The translations under genes and the position numbers were made by a program. Of a stretch of DNA of 64,000 nucleotides, positions 51,334 to 59,662 are shown piece after piece; the first letter of the stretch is position 1, and every line of letters begins with the position of its first letter. The stretch spans positions 23,315 through 87,314 of the forward strand of contig CACLVA010000004.1 of assembly GCA_902610315.1 (NCBI GenBank). Direction: 5' to 3'. The stretch comes from an uncultured Pelagibacteraceae bacterium. Lineage in GTDB: Bacteria > Pseudomonadota > Alphaproteobacteria > Pelagibacterales > Pelagibacteraceae. The notes under the pieces are model-generated. The model had not been told where the DNA came from. It was given only the letters and a program-made list of their open reading frames with translations, and did no database searches.

Positions 51334-51426
51334 TTTCATGAGTGTTTATGCTAATATTTATAATTGAACAAGATGAATAAGTAAATTTTTTTTATTTTAT
51401 CTCCCTAGATCCGAGAATGATCCGAG
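51334..51426. repeat. 93-bp direct repeat, copy 1 (upstream of tRNA-Leu)
   Basis: This block matches 53977-54069 at 90 of 93 positions, in the same orientation, 2643 bp apart. Differences are at 51340, 51348 and within the CTCCCTAG/CTCTCTAG segment. It ends with GATCCGAG twice, separated by AAT. Sequence outside both ends diverges at once. On the minus strand it includes a possible promoter reading into tRNA-Leu (TTACTT at 51379-51384 and TATAAA at 51357-51362, 16-bp spacer). The rest of the gap to 51494 is AT-rich and shows nothing else. Confidence 0.95.
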
Positions 51427-51494
51427 TTATCCTATTAAATCCTTGATAATCTAAAATCTATAATATCGCTCGTATAAATTATATCTAGTTTAAT

Positions 51495-53900
51495 TTATCT
51501 GACTAGTCTCAATTTGCTTGAAGATACATAAGCCATAAAATAAAAAAATATTGCAAGTAAATATAAAAATTTAAAACCAAAATACATAGAATTATATTCA
51601 AGTAAGCCACCTACAATGGCACCTAAAATATTACACGACAAAGCATTAGCTGTGGAACCGTATCTTACTAACTCTTTTGAAAAAGCTAAGCCTGAAAAAA
51701 AAACTGGAAATGTTAAAATAATTGGAATTATCAATTTTAAAATAAAAATTGGATAATTGTAATAATTTATAAATGATAATGAATAGCTTAATAAAAGTGA
51801 TAAAATTAAGAAAATATAGATTTGATTTATACTAATTTTTATACCTTTAATAATAAATAAGTTAGCTAAATAAGCCATTGTTAAAATAGCTGTTATTACA
51901 ACACTAACTACAAACCAAGTACTACCATAAATTTTTGCAAGCTCAGTAATACCTTTTGTTTCCATCAACATAAATCCAACACCAAGAAAAAAACTTGGGT
52001 AAGAAAATTTACTCAGACTCATTTTTGTTAAATTTTTTAAAAAAAACAAAGATATAAAAAAAATTACTGATATTAAAACAACGTAAGAAATTGGATAAAT
52101 TCTATAAGACATATAAAAAAACGGCCAATCATCTGTTGAAACATCGACATCTTGATAAAATTTTTTGTCTTTGAATACATTGGTTTCAATAAAATTTGAT
52201 TTCGACAAATCCAATGAAAGATCTTTATTCGACACAACAAATGAATAAATACCCTCAATAAAATTTTCATCATCACTTTGATGGTCTCTGGTCAAAATTT
52301 TAGGCTCATTCTCAAAATTCATTTTTAACATCTTGTAGATTTTGTTACCCATTTGCTCGGTTGAAACTGCAAAACTAAGAAACATAACACCATTTTCATT
52401 CAATTTTTTTTTAGCTTCAAAAAATGACTCTACAGTATAAACATAACTATCAAGTCTTACTCCTCCTTTAGAAGATAAATTTGCATGAGAGTCTAAAACA
52501 CTATAAACAATTAAGTCGTATTTTTTATCAATCTCTTTAATAAAATTTCTAGCATCATTGATTATCAAATTTACTCTTGAATTGCTGTATGGGTTTTCAG
52601 GATGAAATTTCTCACCTAAATTTGCAACTAATGGATCTATTTCTACAGCATCAATATTTCCTTTAGAGTTTCTAATCGCAGTAGCAACATCATTACCAGT
52701 ACCACTCCCGACAATTAAAATATCTTTAAAATCATAATTAGTAGATGTGAAAGGAATAATATAAAATTTATGCCAGCTTGAATTCTTTTTTTGATTAATT
52801 TCATTTGATAAGTCTATTGGTGTTTGTAACCATATATTGTTTGATTGAACAGTGATTGGAATAAGTTGATTATTATTAAACTTAACTGATACATTTTGGT
52901 AAGGCGAGTGAAGATCCATTTTGCTAGTATCATTAAATATATTTAAACTTAAGATTAAAATTACGAAAGTAATACAGCTAAATTTGATATTTAATTTTAA
53001 ATTAAACTGAAAAAAAATTAAAATTGAAAAAGAAATGATTAACCAAACAGTAGGGCCTGTCCAAAGAAAAGAAAGTATAGTAAATAAACCAATTCCTGCA
53101 ATGGCACCTAATAAATCATAACTGTATGCTTTTAAAGGATCTGTATTTAACATTAATCTAGCAACTAAATGTCCTAAAGGGATAAAAGCTAATGCGTTAA
53201 ATAAAAATATTATTGAAATAAAAAAATAAATTAATATTACATGTAATGAGCCTACAGCAATTGATTGTCCCATATTCCAAATTTCCGAAATAGGGTTCTG
53301 AAAAAAAAGAGTTATTGGAGTGTCCTTAAGTATATACATAAATGAAACCTGAAGAGCGACAAGAGGAAATGTCCAGTTCAAAGAATACAATCTTACCTTG
53401 GAAAAAGAATAACCTATACCCAAGCCTAAAAAACAAGATAAAAGACTTAGGTTTTTAAAATATGCAAATAATTGAAAATACGAGGAGTGTATTCTAATAA
53501 TTGCCAATTCAAGAAATAAGCCTAAACCCGCAGCTAATGCTATTAAAATATAAATATCATTTTTAAAAAACTCAGGTCTAAACTCACTTAATTTAAAAAA
53601 ATCATAAAATTTATTAGAAAAAATTATTTTTTTTGAATTAAAAAGAAAAAAAATCATAAGTAAAAAGAAAAAGAAACCAATCATTACCTCCAAATATTTA
53701 GCATCTAAAGAAAATACTAATTTTTTGATACGATCACTTGTTTCTGATTTAATTACCGTTTCTAATACAGTATCAAAACCATTATTGTATAATGATAAAA
53801 AAGGTTGTCCTTCATTAAGAGCATAGAATGAAATTACAAATGAAAAATATACTAATGTTGAAATAAATATTTTTTTTTTTATCTTTGTAGCTTTAAGCAT
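51495..53900 (-). CDS. Membrane-embedded spermidine-synthase-like protein
   Basis: An 801-residue protein with roughly nine transmembrane segments before residue 320, a cytoplasmic or periplasmic Rossmann domain at about 390-530, and a further block of membrane spans from about 605 to the end. The central domain has the spermidine-synthase/methyltransferase nucleotide motif ILIVGSGTGND (394-404), AVEIDP (acidic ribose-binding residue), NDARNF and a YDLIVYSVLDSHANLS segment. Multi-span proteins with this domain are widespread but of unknown function. The gene is bracketed by two copies of a 93-bp repeat, pointing to acquisition or duplication. Confidence 0.75.
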   Translation of the reverse strand: MLKATKIKKKIFISTLVYFSFVISFYALNEGQPFLSLYNNGFDTVLETVIKSETSDRIKKLVFSLDAKYLEVMIGFFFFLLMIFFLFNSKKIIFSNKFYDFFKLSEFRPEFFKNDIYILIALAAGLGLFLELAIIRIHSSYFQLFAYFKNLSLLSCFLGLGIGYSFSKVRLYSLNWTFPLVALQVSFMYILKDTPITLFFQNPISEIWNMGQSIAVGSLHVILIYFFISIIFLFNALAFIPLGHLVARLMLNTDPLKAYSYDLLGAIAGIGLFTILSFLWTGPTVWLIISFSILIFFQFNLKLNIKFSCITFVILILSLNIFNDTSKMDLHSPYQNVSVKFNNNQLIPITVQSNNIWLQTPIDLSNEINQKKNSSWHKFYIIPFTSTNYDFKDILIVGSGTGNDVATAIRNSKGNIDAVEIDPLVANLGEKFHPENPYSNSRVNLIINDARNFIKEIDKKYDLIVYSVLDSHANLSSKGGVRLDSYVYTVESFFEAKKKLNENGVMFLSFAVSTEQMGNKIYKMLKMNFENEPKILTRDHQSDDENFIEGIYSFVVSNKDLSLDLSKSNFIETNVFKDKKFYQDVDVSTDDWPFFYMSYRIYPISYVVLISVIFFISLFFLKNLTKMSLSKFSYPSFFLGVGFMLMETKGITELAKIYGSTWFVVSVVITAILTMAYLANLFIIKGIKISINQIYIFLILSLLLSYSLSFINYYNYPIFILKLIIPIILTFPVFFSGLAFSKELVRYGSTANALSCNILGAIVGGLLEYNSMYFGFKFLYLLAIFFYFMAYVSSSKLRLVR

Positions 53901-53910
53901 TTATTTTTAA

Positions 53911-53982
53911 TTAAAATAATTTTTTAATATCTTTATATTCATAAATTTCATCATTTATTTCTAAAGTATCTATGAATTTCAT
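53911..53982 (-). CDS. Possible 23-codon upstream ORF or gene remnant
   Basis: A short frame starts at an ATG inside the end of repeat copy 2 and stops 10 bp before the spermidine-synthase-like gene. It encodes MKFIDTLEIN followed by DEIYEYKDIKKLF. It may be a leader peptide, or the 5' remnant of a gene displaced when the repeat-bracketed segment formed. No ribosome binding site is evident. Coding status is unproven. Confidence 0.3.
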   Translation of the reverse strand: MKFIDTLEINDEIYEYKDIKKLF

Positions 53983-54069
53983 TAGTGTTTTTGCTAATAT
54001 TTATAATTGAACAAGATGAATAAGTAAATTTTTTTTATTTTATCTCTCTAGATCCGAGAATGATCCGAG
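53977..54069. repeat. 93-bp direct repeat, copy 2
   Basis: Second copy of the repeat at 51334-51426 (3 mismatches). Here its promoter-like elements (TTACTT at 54022-54027, TATAAA at 54000-54005 on the minus strand) read towards the short ORF and the spermidine-synthase-like gene. The flank 54070-54137 up to the next gene is AT-rich with nothing recognisable. Confidence 0.95.
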
Positions 54070-54137
54070 AATCTGAAAAATTATTATCAAGATTTTCCAA
54101 TGAAAATAATCACATGATTTTTAAAAATATATCAAGT

Positions 54138-55331
54138 TTACACAAATAAATATTTGAAAAATTTTGTAATAATTCGGTAATAAGGAAAAGATCCAATATC
54201 ATCTGTCATGATTGCTTTCATATTCCATGTAAAACAATATAAAAAAAATAAAAAATAAAAACTTTTATTATAATTAACTGAGAATTTTTCGAAAAATCTT
54301 GAAAATTTATTTTTATTAATATCTATATTAGAATTTTTAATTAGAAAAAATAAAGTTAAAATTGAAAAAGAGTATCCTATATTTATCCACCTACCCCAAT
54401 CAAAACCAATAAACATAAATAATAAAATAGATAAGATAAGAATTGAATTCAATTTCAATAAAAATTTATTTATTGAGTATTTGCCTATATTTATTTTAAA
54501 ATTATCGTAATATGAAAAAATCAAAATAGGTGAAAAACAAATTAAAATTATTAGTAAATATCTTATTAAATATTCTATTTTAAATTTAGATATTACATCT
54601 TCTATGTTCCATATGAGAGTTTTATCTAGAGCAAACATTGCACCAAAACAAGCCTCATTGATCGATAAACACATTTTTTCAAAACCAATTGGATCGGATT
54701 TAGAAATTAATATAAAATATAAACTAATTAGATAAGGTAAGTAAGAAAATGTAAAATATATTAGTTCTTTCTTTTTAATTTCTTTTTTACAAAAAAAACT
54801 AAATATAAAGAAAAATATATAAAATATCATGCCGTCCCAAATAAGATTCATAATTGGCAAAAATATTAAAATTATAATAAAGAATAGGTAATTATTTTCT
54901 AATAGTAACATCAAATAGATTATATAAATTGATAGTAAAATATATTCTTTTCTTGCTATTACCTCATTTTCTGCAACTGGATAAATTAAAAAAATAGGAC
55001 AAAAAAATAAAAAAATTAATAGCTTATTTAAAGTTATATTTTGTAAAAATTTAAAAACTAAAAAAAGAAAAATTACTAAAATAAATATTTCTAAGTAAAA
55101 AACTAAATATCTTATTGGTATATTTGAGATTTTATGAAGGTTAAATAATATTTCACCCATCAATCCTCTTCTTACAAAACCACCTTGATAATTTATCATC
55201 CATTCAGACGTGGTCCAATCTGTAGGATATAGAAATTTTTGTGATAGAAATATTACTGAGAAAATAAAAATAAAAATTAAGTAATATTTAAAATAATTAG
55301 TTTTAAGAAAGTTTGTTAAAAATTTTTCCAT
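54138..55331 (-). CDS. Uncharacterised polytopic membrane protein
   Basis: A 397-residue, extremely hydrophobic protein with about ten predicted membrane spans. A short conserved-looking segment NYQGGFVRRGLMGE (residues 47-60) follows the first span, with WTTSEW just before it; such a charged patch after TM1 resembles membrane glycosyltransferases and polymerases of polysaccharide loci. I do not recognise the family with certainty. Its start overlaps the upstream glycosyltransferase by 29 bp, so the two proteins are probably made together and may act on the same lipid-linked sugar. Confidence 0.7.
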   Translation of the reverse strand: MEKFLTNFLKTNYFKYYLIFIFIFSVIFLSQKFLYPTDWTTSEWMINYQGGFVRRGLMGEILFNLHKISNIPIRYLVFYLEIFILVIFLFLVFKFLQNITLNKLLIFLFFCPIFLIYPVAENEVIARKEYILLSIYIIYLMLLLENNYLFFIIILIFLPIMNLIWDGMIFYIFFFIFSFFCKKEIKKKELIYFTFSYLPYLISLYFILISKSDPIGFEKMCLSINEACFGAMFALDKTLIWNIEDVISKFKIEYLIRYLLIILICFSPILIFSYYDNFKINIGKYSINKFLLKLNSILILSILLFMFIGFDWGRWINIGYSFSILTLFFLIKNSNIDINKNKFSRFFEKFSVNYNKSFYFLFFLYCFTWNMKAIMTDDIGSFPYYRIITKFFKYLFV

Positions 55332-56010
55332 ATATTTTATAAATAATCATATTAATTAAAGATATAAGTATTTTAAGATTCATTTTACTTGCACCTTTTT
55401 TTCTATTATCAAAGTTTATATCAACATCAAAAATTTTTTTTTTTTCCGTATTTATATAAATTAGATCCATTAAAATCTTATAGCCGCGATTATATAGTTT
55501 TCTTTTATTGTTAGAAAAAATTTTTTTTTTAAAAATAAAAAACCCACTCATAGGATCTGATGTTTTTTTACCTAAAAAAAAATTTACAAGTAATATTAAA
55601 ATCCTAGATGCACTCAATCGAAAGAAACTAAGATTGTGTTTTTTTTTTTTAAATAAATTTCGTGTACCAATTACAAAGTCTGCTTTTTTTTTCTTATAAG
55701 TTATTACCAGTTTAATTATATCAATTGGTCTATGCTGTAAGTCACCATCCATAACTAATATATTTTTATATTTTGATTTTTCGAAGCCAAAAACACATGA
55801 TTTTGTTAAATCTCTCTCTTGTTTTCTAATCAAATATTTTAAATTTTTCTTTTGGTAATTTTTCATTATATTTTTTGTTTCATCAGTAGAATTATCATCA
55901 ACAAGTATCAATTCAAAAGTTTGAGATTTTAAAACTTTATAAATTTGATTTATTAGCAATGGTATATTTTTAGACTCATTATAAACTGGAATAACTATTG
56001 AAAATTTCAT
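55303..56010 (-). CDS. Family 2 glycosyltransferase, polyprenyl-phosphate mannosyl/glucosyl transferase type
   Basis: A 235-residue GT2 enzyme like dolichol-phosphate mannose synthase. Motifs are SIVIPVYNES (4-13), LVDDNSTDET (36-45), the metal-binding MDGDLQHRP (87-95) and SDPMSGFFIFKK near 152-162. Such enzymes transfer a hexose from a nucleotide sugar to polyprenyl phosphate on the inner membrane. It lacks the long C-terminal membrane domain of some relatives, and the overlapping downstream membrane protein could use the product. Donor sugar is unknown. Confidence 0.88.
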   Translation of the reverse strand: MKFSIVIPVYNESKNIPLLINQIYKVLKSQTFELILVDDNSTDETKNIMKNYQKKNLKYLIRKQERDLTKSCVFGFEKSKYKNILVMDGDLQHRPIDIIKLVITYKKKKADFVIGTRNLFKKKKHNLSFFRLSASRILILLVNFFLGKKTSDPMSGFFIFKKKIFSNNKRKLYNRGYKILMDLIYINTEKKKIFDVDINFDNRKKGASKMNLKILISLINMIIYKIYGKIFNKLS

Positions 56011-56115
56011 TAATACAAAATAAAAAACTTAATCTTAGAGAAAAACGTTATTTATATCAACAATTCAGTAATTAATATTTGTAACGATAAAATTTTAATA
56101 AGTAAAATCTATTAA

Positions 56116-58803
56116 CTAACCGGTATTTTTTATAGCTGCTGATATACCTGCTATGCTAGTCATTAAGGCATCATTTAAATAATTGTTATTTACTTTATTT
56201 TTATTTTTTTTAGTTAATTTCATCATCACTGTAGCTTGCAGAATGTTTAAAACTTCAGAGTACACATTCCTTATAATTGCTGGGCTTCTAAACGTTTTTC
56301 TTTGTTTTAAAATTTCATATGGTGTAATGCTGTGATTAAGTTTTTTTAGAGCTTCAAATTGAAATCTTAGTTTTTTGCCTACTCTTTTTAGATTATCATC
56401 TGCTAAATAACCCTCATAAATTTTTGAAATTTCTGGATCAACTTTTGAAATAACCATATCAAGTAAATCCATTGTTGAATTAAAAAAAGGCCAATTTTTT
56501 TCCATATCAATTAAATTATTTTTAAATTTTTTAATTGAAGAGTATCTTAATGCTTCAGCAGTCCCTAACCAGGCTGGTAGCATTAGTCTTATTTGGGTCC
56601 AAGCGAACACCCAAGGTATTGCTCTAAGACCTTTAATATTATCTATATTTTTTCTTTTAGATGGACGAGATCCTATAGATAATTTTCCTAATGCTAAATG
56701 AGGAGTAACTGTTTTAAAGTATCTAATAAAATCAGTACTTGATGTTAAATTTTTTCTATAAGAACTTTTAGATATATCAGACATACTCTCTATCAAATTC
56801 CTCCAATTTTCTTTTGGTCGTGGGGGAGGAATTAATGTAGCTAGCATCACAGAACTTATGTAACTACATAAATTATATTTAGCTATGGGCTCATAACCAT
56901 ACTTTTGTTGTATTACTTCACCTTGATCTGTAATTCTTATTTTTCCGTTGACCGAACCTGGTGGTTGAGATCTAAGGGTGGCTTGTATTGGTCCACCACC
57001 TCTTCCAGCTGAACCACCCCTGCCATGGAAAAAAGATAATTTTAATTTAAATTTTTTTGATAAAGCTAAAATTTCTTCCTGTAATTTATATTGATGCCAA
57101 CTTGCGCATAGTTTACCTGCATCTTTACTGGAATCTGAATAACCAATCATGATTTCTTGTTCATGATTAATCATATTTCTGTACCACTTTAGTTTGAATA
57201 AAGATGACATTATTTTGCTTCCGTTTATTAAGTCATCTAAGGTTTCAAATAAAGGAACTACTCTTAATTTATGTTTTATATTTGCTTCTTTCTGTAAAAG
57301 CATGACTGAAAGAATATCAGACGCTGAGGATGTCATAGAAATAATATAAGCTCCTAAACATTCTTTAGGTTGGCTTGATAAAGCCTTAAAAGTAGACCAA
57401 ACTTCTAAATTCTCCTTATCTTTAAATTTAAAACTATTGATAAAATTTTTTTCTCTAATTTTTTTTGATAAAAACTCTATTTTTTTTTGCTCTGACCACG
57501 AATAATAATCTTTTTTAAATTTTTTTTTTATTATCTCGGCAATTAGTTTAGTGTGCCTAGATGCCTCTTGTCTTATATCTAATTTAGCAAGATTAATTCC
57601 AAAACATTTCGCTCTTCTCATTAAGTCTAGTAATTCTCCGCTTGCAATATTTTCATTTTGTGACTGTTCCAAAGATTCTCTAACTACTCTTAACGGTTTT
57701 AAAATTTCTTCTTTTGAGGAAATAAGTTCTTTTTGGTTTAGAGGTTTTTTTTGAACTAAATGGCGCTCTATCATTCTGTGTGTTCTCCTCATTTTGTCTC
57801 TTAGGGGTCTTAAATAAACTCTATAAGGTTCATATGAGTAACCTGTATATTTTAATATTTTTTTAGAGCATTTTTGCATAGAAAAAGATCTTATTAATTT
57901 TGTTAAAGCTTTTTCATAAAGTTTTGCAGCTTCCCATCTTGATAAAAGCAAGACTTCCTCAGTAACTTTGGATGTAACGAAAGGATTTCCATCTCTATCA
58001 CCACCCATCCATGAACCAAATTCGATAGGATTAAAATTTTTTGGTAAATTTTTTTTCATGTTTTTTACAAATATTTCATTAAGTCTCCTGTAAACTTTAG
58101 GAATAGTCTCCCATAGACTGTCTTCTATAATTGCTAATCCCCATCTTGCCTCATCAAAAGGAGATGGTTTGTATCTCTTGAGCTCATCTGTATTCCAGAT
58201 AATTGTTATTTCATCAAACATTTTTTTGTCTAATACTTTTATTTTAGAAGGATAGTTTTGAAGTAAATTTCTTTGTTCCAATATTTCGGTCAATGTATGA
58301 TATTTTTGTATTAAGGTCCTTCTCTTTACCTCAGTTGGATGAGCAGTTAAAACTATGCCAATATTAAGTCTTTTTGCTAAATCAAAAATTTCTTCATTAG
58401 AAATATTTTTATTTTTAAAAAAACTTTCAAATATTTCTTCAATAAATATATTTTTATTTTTTTTATCTTTTGAGGAATTCTCAAATTGATCCAGTGTTCT
58501 AGAAGCGTCTACTGACTCAGCTAAATTATATAGATTCATAAAATGATTATATGCTCTAGTTAATCTCAGTAAGTCTTTAGGATTTTGTTTTTTAATTTCT
58601 TTAGATAGATTTTTGAAAGGATTTTTTTTGTTTTTATTTGCAATATTTGCTTTTGATAAAAGTCTTGTTTTTTCAACTAATTTAAAAAACTTATTTCCTT
58701 CTTGCTCTCTTATTACTTTTCCTAAAATATTTCCTAGGTATCTAACATCGTTTCTTAAACTTTTGGTAGGAATTCTTTCGTAATAAAGATCTCTTTTTAT
58801 CAT
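56116..58803 (-). CDS. ppc: Phosphoenolpyruvate carboxylase
   Basis: Ppc carboxylates PEP to oxaloacetate, replenishing the TCA cycle. The 895-residue protein has catalytic His155 in VLTAHPTEVKRRTL, WMGGDRDGNPFVT, the GYSDSSKDAGKL block and the mobile loop FHGRGGSAGRGGGP; the C-terminal end NTG is the conserved allosteric/catalytic terminus. It is 24 bp downstream of the Anbu gene and probably shares its transcript. Confidence 0.97.
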   Translation of the reverse strand: MIKRDLYYERIPTKSLRNDVRYLGNILGKVIREQEGNKFFKLVEKTRLLSKANIANKNKKNPFKNLSKEIKKQNPKDLLRLTRAYNHFMNLYNLAESVDASRTLDQFENSSKDKKNKNIFIEEIFESFFKNKNISNEEIFDLAKRLNIGIVLTAHPTEVKRRTLIQKYHTLTEILEQRNLLQNYPSKIKVLDKKMFDEITIIWNTDELKRYKPSPFDEARWGLAIIEDSLWETIPKVYRRLNEIFVKNMKKNLPKNFNPIEFGSWMGGDRDGNPFVTSKVTEEVLLLSRWEAAKLYEKALTKLIRSFSMQKCSKKILKYTGYSYEPYRVYLRPLRDKMRRTHRMIERHLVQKKPLNQKELISSKEEILKPLRVVRESLEQSQNENIASGELLDLMRRAKCFGINLAKLDIRQEASRHTKLIAEIIKKKFKKDYYSWSEQKKIEFLSKKIREKNFINSFKFKDKENLEVWSTFKALSSQPKECLGAYIISMTSSASDILSVMLLQKEANIKHKLRVVPLFETLDDLINGSKIMSSLFKLKWYRNMINHEQEIMIGYSDSSKDAGKLCASWHQYKLQEEILALSKKFKLKLSFFHGRGGSAGRGGGPIQATLRSQPPGSVNGKIRITDQGEVIQQKYGYEPIAKYNLCSYISSVMLATLIPPPRPKENWRNLIESMSDISKSSYRKNLTSSTDFIRYFKTVTPHLALGKLSIGSRPSKRKNIDNIKGLRAIPWVFAWTQIRLMLPAWLGTAEALRYSSIKKFKNNLIDMEKNWPFFNSTMDLLDMVISKVDPEISKIYEGYLADDNLKRVGKKLRFQFEALKKLNHSITPYEILKQRKTFRSPAIIRNVYSEVLNILQATVMMKLTKKNKNKVNNNYLNDALMTSIAGISAAIKNTG

Positions 58804-58827
58804 TAAAAAATTTTTTCTTAAAAGTAA

Positions 58828-59553
58828 TTATTTTTCCCAGTCAAATCTAGGAAATGAATTAAATATTTTCAAAATGCCTTCTGACCATTCACCAGAAACC
58901 TTTGAAAATTCTTTGTCATTCAAGTTTAAGCATTTTTGTGATGTAATTTTTAACTCATCTTTTTTATAAACAACAAAATCTATTGGAGGACCAACAGTTA
59001 AATCACTTTTTAATGTAGAATCCATTGATATTAAGGCACATCTTGAAGCGTCACCTATAGAGACATCTGGGGTAATGACTCTGTCTAAAATTGGTTTGCC
59101 ATACTTAACTTCTCCAATTACTAAATATGGTTTACTATCTGCAGGTTTAATATAATTGCCTTGAGGATAAACTAAAAATAATTCCATTGGTTGTCCTTTA
59201 ATTTGACCACCTACTATGAAAGTTGATCCAAGTAATACAGTATCAGTATTAATTCCTTTTGGTGATGAGTGTTTAATATTTAAACCTCCAACATATTTTG
59301 CTACTTGATCAAAATCTTCACACGTATTTAAATTTTTTATCACATTTTTATCATTTAAGTCTTTTTCAATAGATTTATAGACCGCCTGAGATGTTCCAAG
59401 ATTTCCTGAAGTAACTATTATAATAGTTCTATCACCAACGTCATAGGTAAACATTTTAGAATAAATATTTACGTTATCAAAACCGGCATTAGTTCTAGAG
59501 TCTGATGCTACTATTATGCCCTCTTTAGTTTTAATTCCAATACAGTATGTCAT
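58828..59553 (-). CDS. Anbu-type proteasome-like peptidase
   Basis: A 241-residue Ntn-hydrolase of the Anbu (ancestral beta subunit) family related to HslV and the 20S proteasome. After removal of Met1 the nucleophile would be Thr2 (MTYCIGI); the ASDSRTNAGFDN block (16-27), Lys33 and the VTSGNLGTSQAV segment (48-58) match Anbu. In other bacteria Anbu is encoded with a circularly permuted ATP-grasp, an alpha-E protein and a transglutaminase-like protein. Here only the ATP-grasp is present, divergently across a 109-bp gap. Confidence 0.9.
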   Translation of the reverse strand: MTYCIGIKTKEGIIVASDSRTNAGFDNVNIYSKMFTYDVGDRTIIIVTSGNLGTSQAVYKSIEKDLNDKNVIKNLNTCEDFDQVAKYVGGLNIKHSSPKGINTDTVLLGSTFIVGGQIKGQPMELFLVYPQGNYIKPADSKPYLVIGEVKYGKPILDRVITPDVSIGDASRCALISMDSTLKSDLTVGPPIDFVVYKKDELKITSQKCLNLNDKEFSKVSGEWSEGILKIFNSFPRFDWEK

Positions 59554-59554
59554 A

Positions 59555-59633
59555 GTTTAATGTATTATTTAATTAAACAATGTATTTATAATCGATTTAT
59601 ATCATATCTGATATATCTAAAATGCATTTGCAT
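59555..59633. promoter_or_regulatory. Divergent control region with several perfect inverted repeats
   Basis: The 109-bp gap between the Anbu and ATP-grasp genes holds GTTTAAT/ATTAAAC (59555-59561 and 59572-59578), TATATCA-TATC-TGATATA (59598-59615) and ATGCA-TT-TGCAT (59622-59633). The second and third look like dimeric regulator sites. AT-rich palindromes arise by chance, so the operator role is an inference. Confidence 0.35.
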
Positions 59634-59662
59634 AATACGTTTAACTAATAAAAGCTGTTAAA

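Noticed and set aside
51408..51426. GATCCGAG repeated twice, considered as a short tandem or CRISPR-like unit
   Set aside because: Only two copies 3 bp apart, no spacers of regular length, and it is part of the longer 93-bp repeat.
52073..52276. 67-codon minus-strand ORF
   Set aside because: A frame shadow inside the spermidine-synthase-like gene.
51239..54069. Classical integrative element at the tRNA-Leu 3' end
   Set aside because: The repeat lies on the 5' side of the tRNA and contains no tRNA sequence, and no integrase gene is present between the copies.
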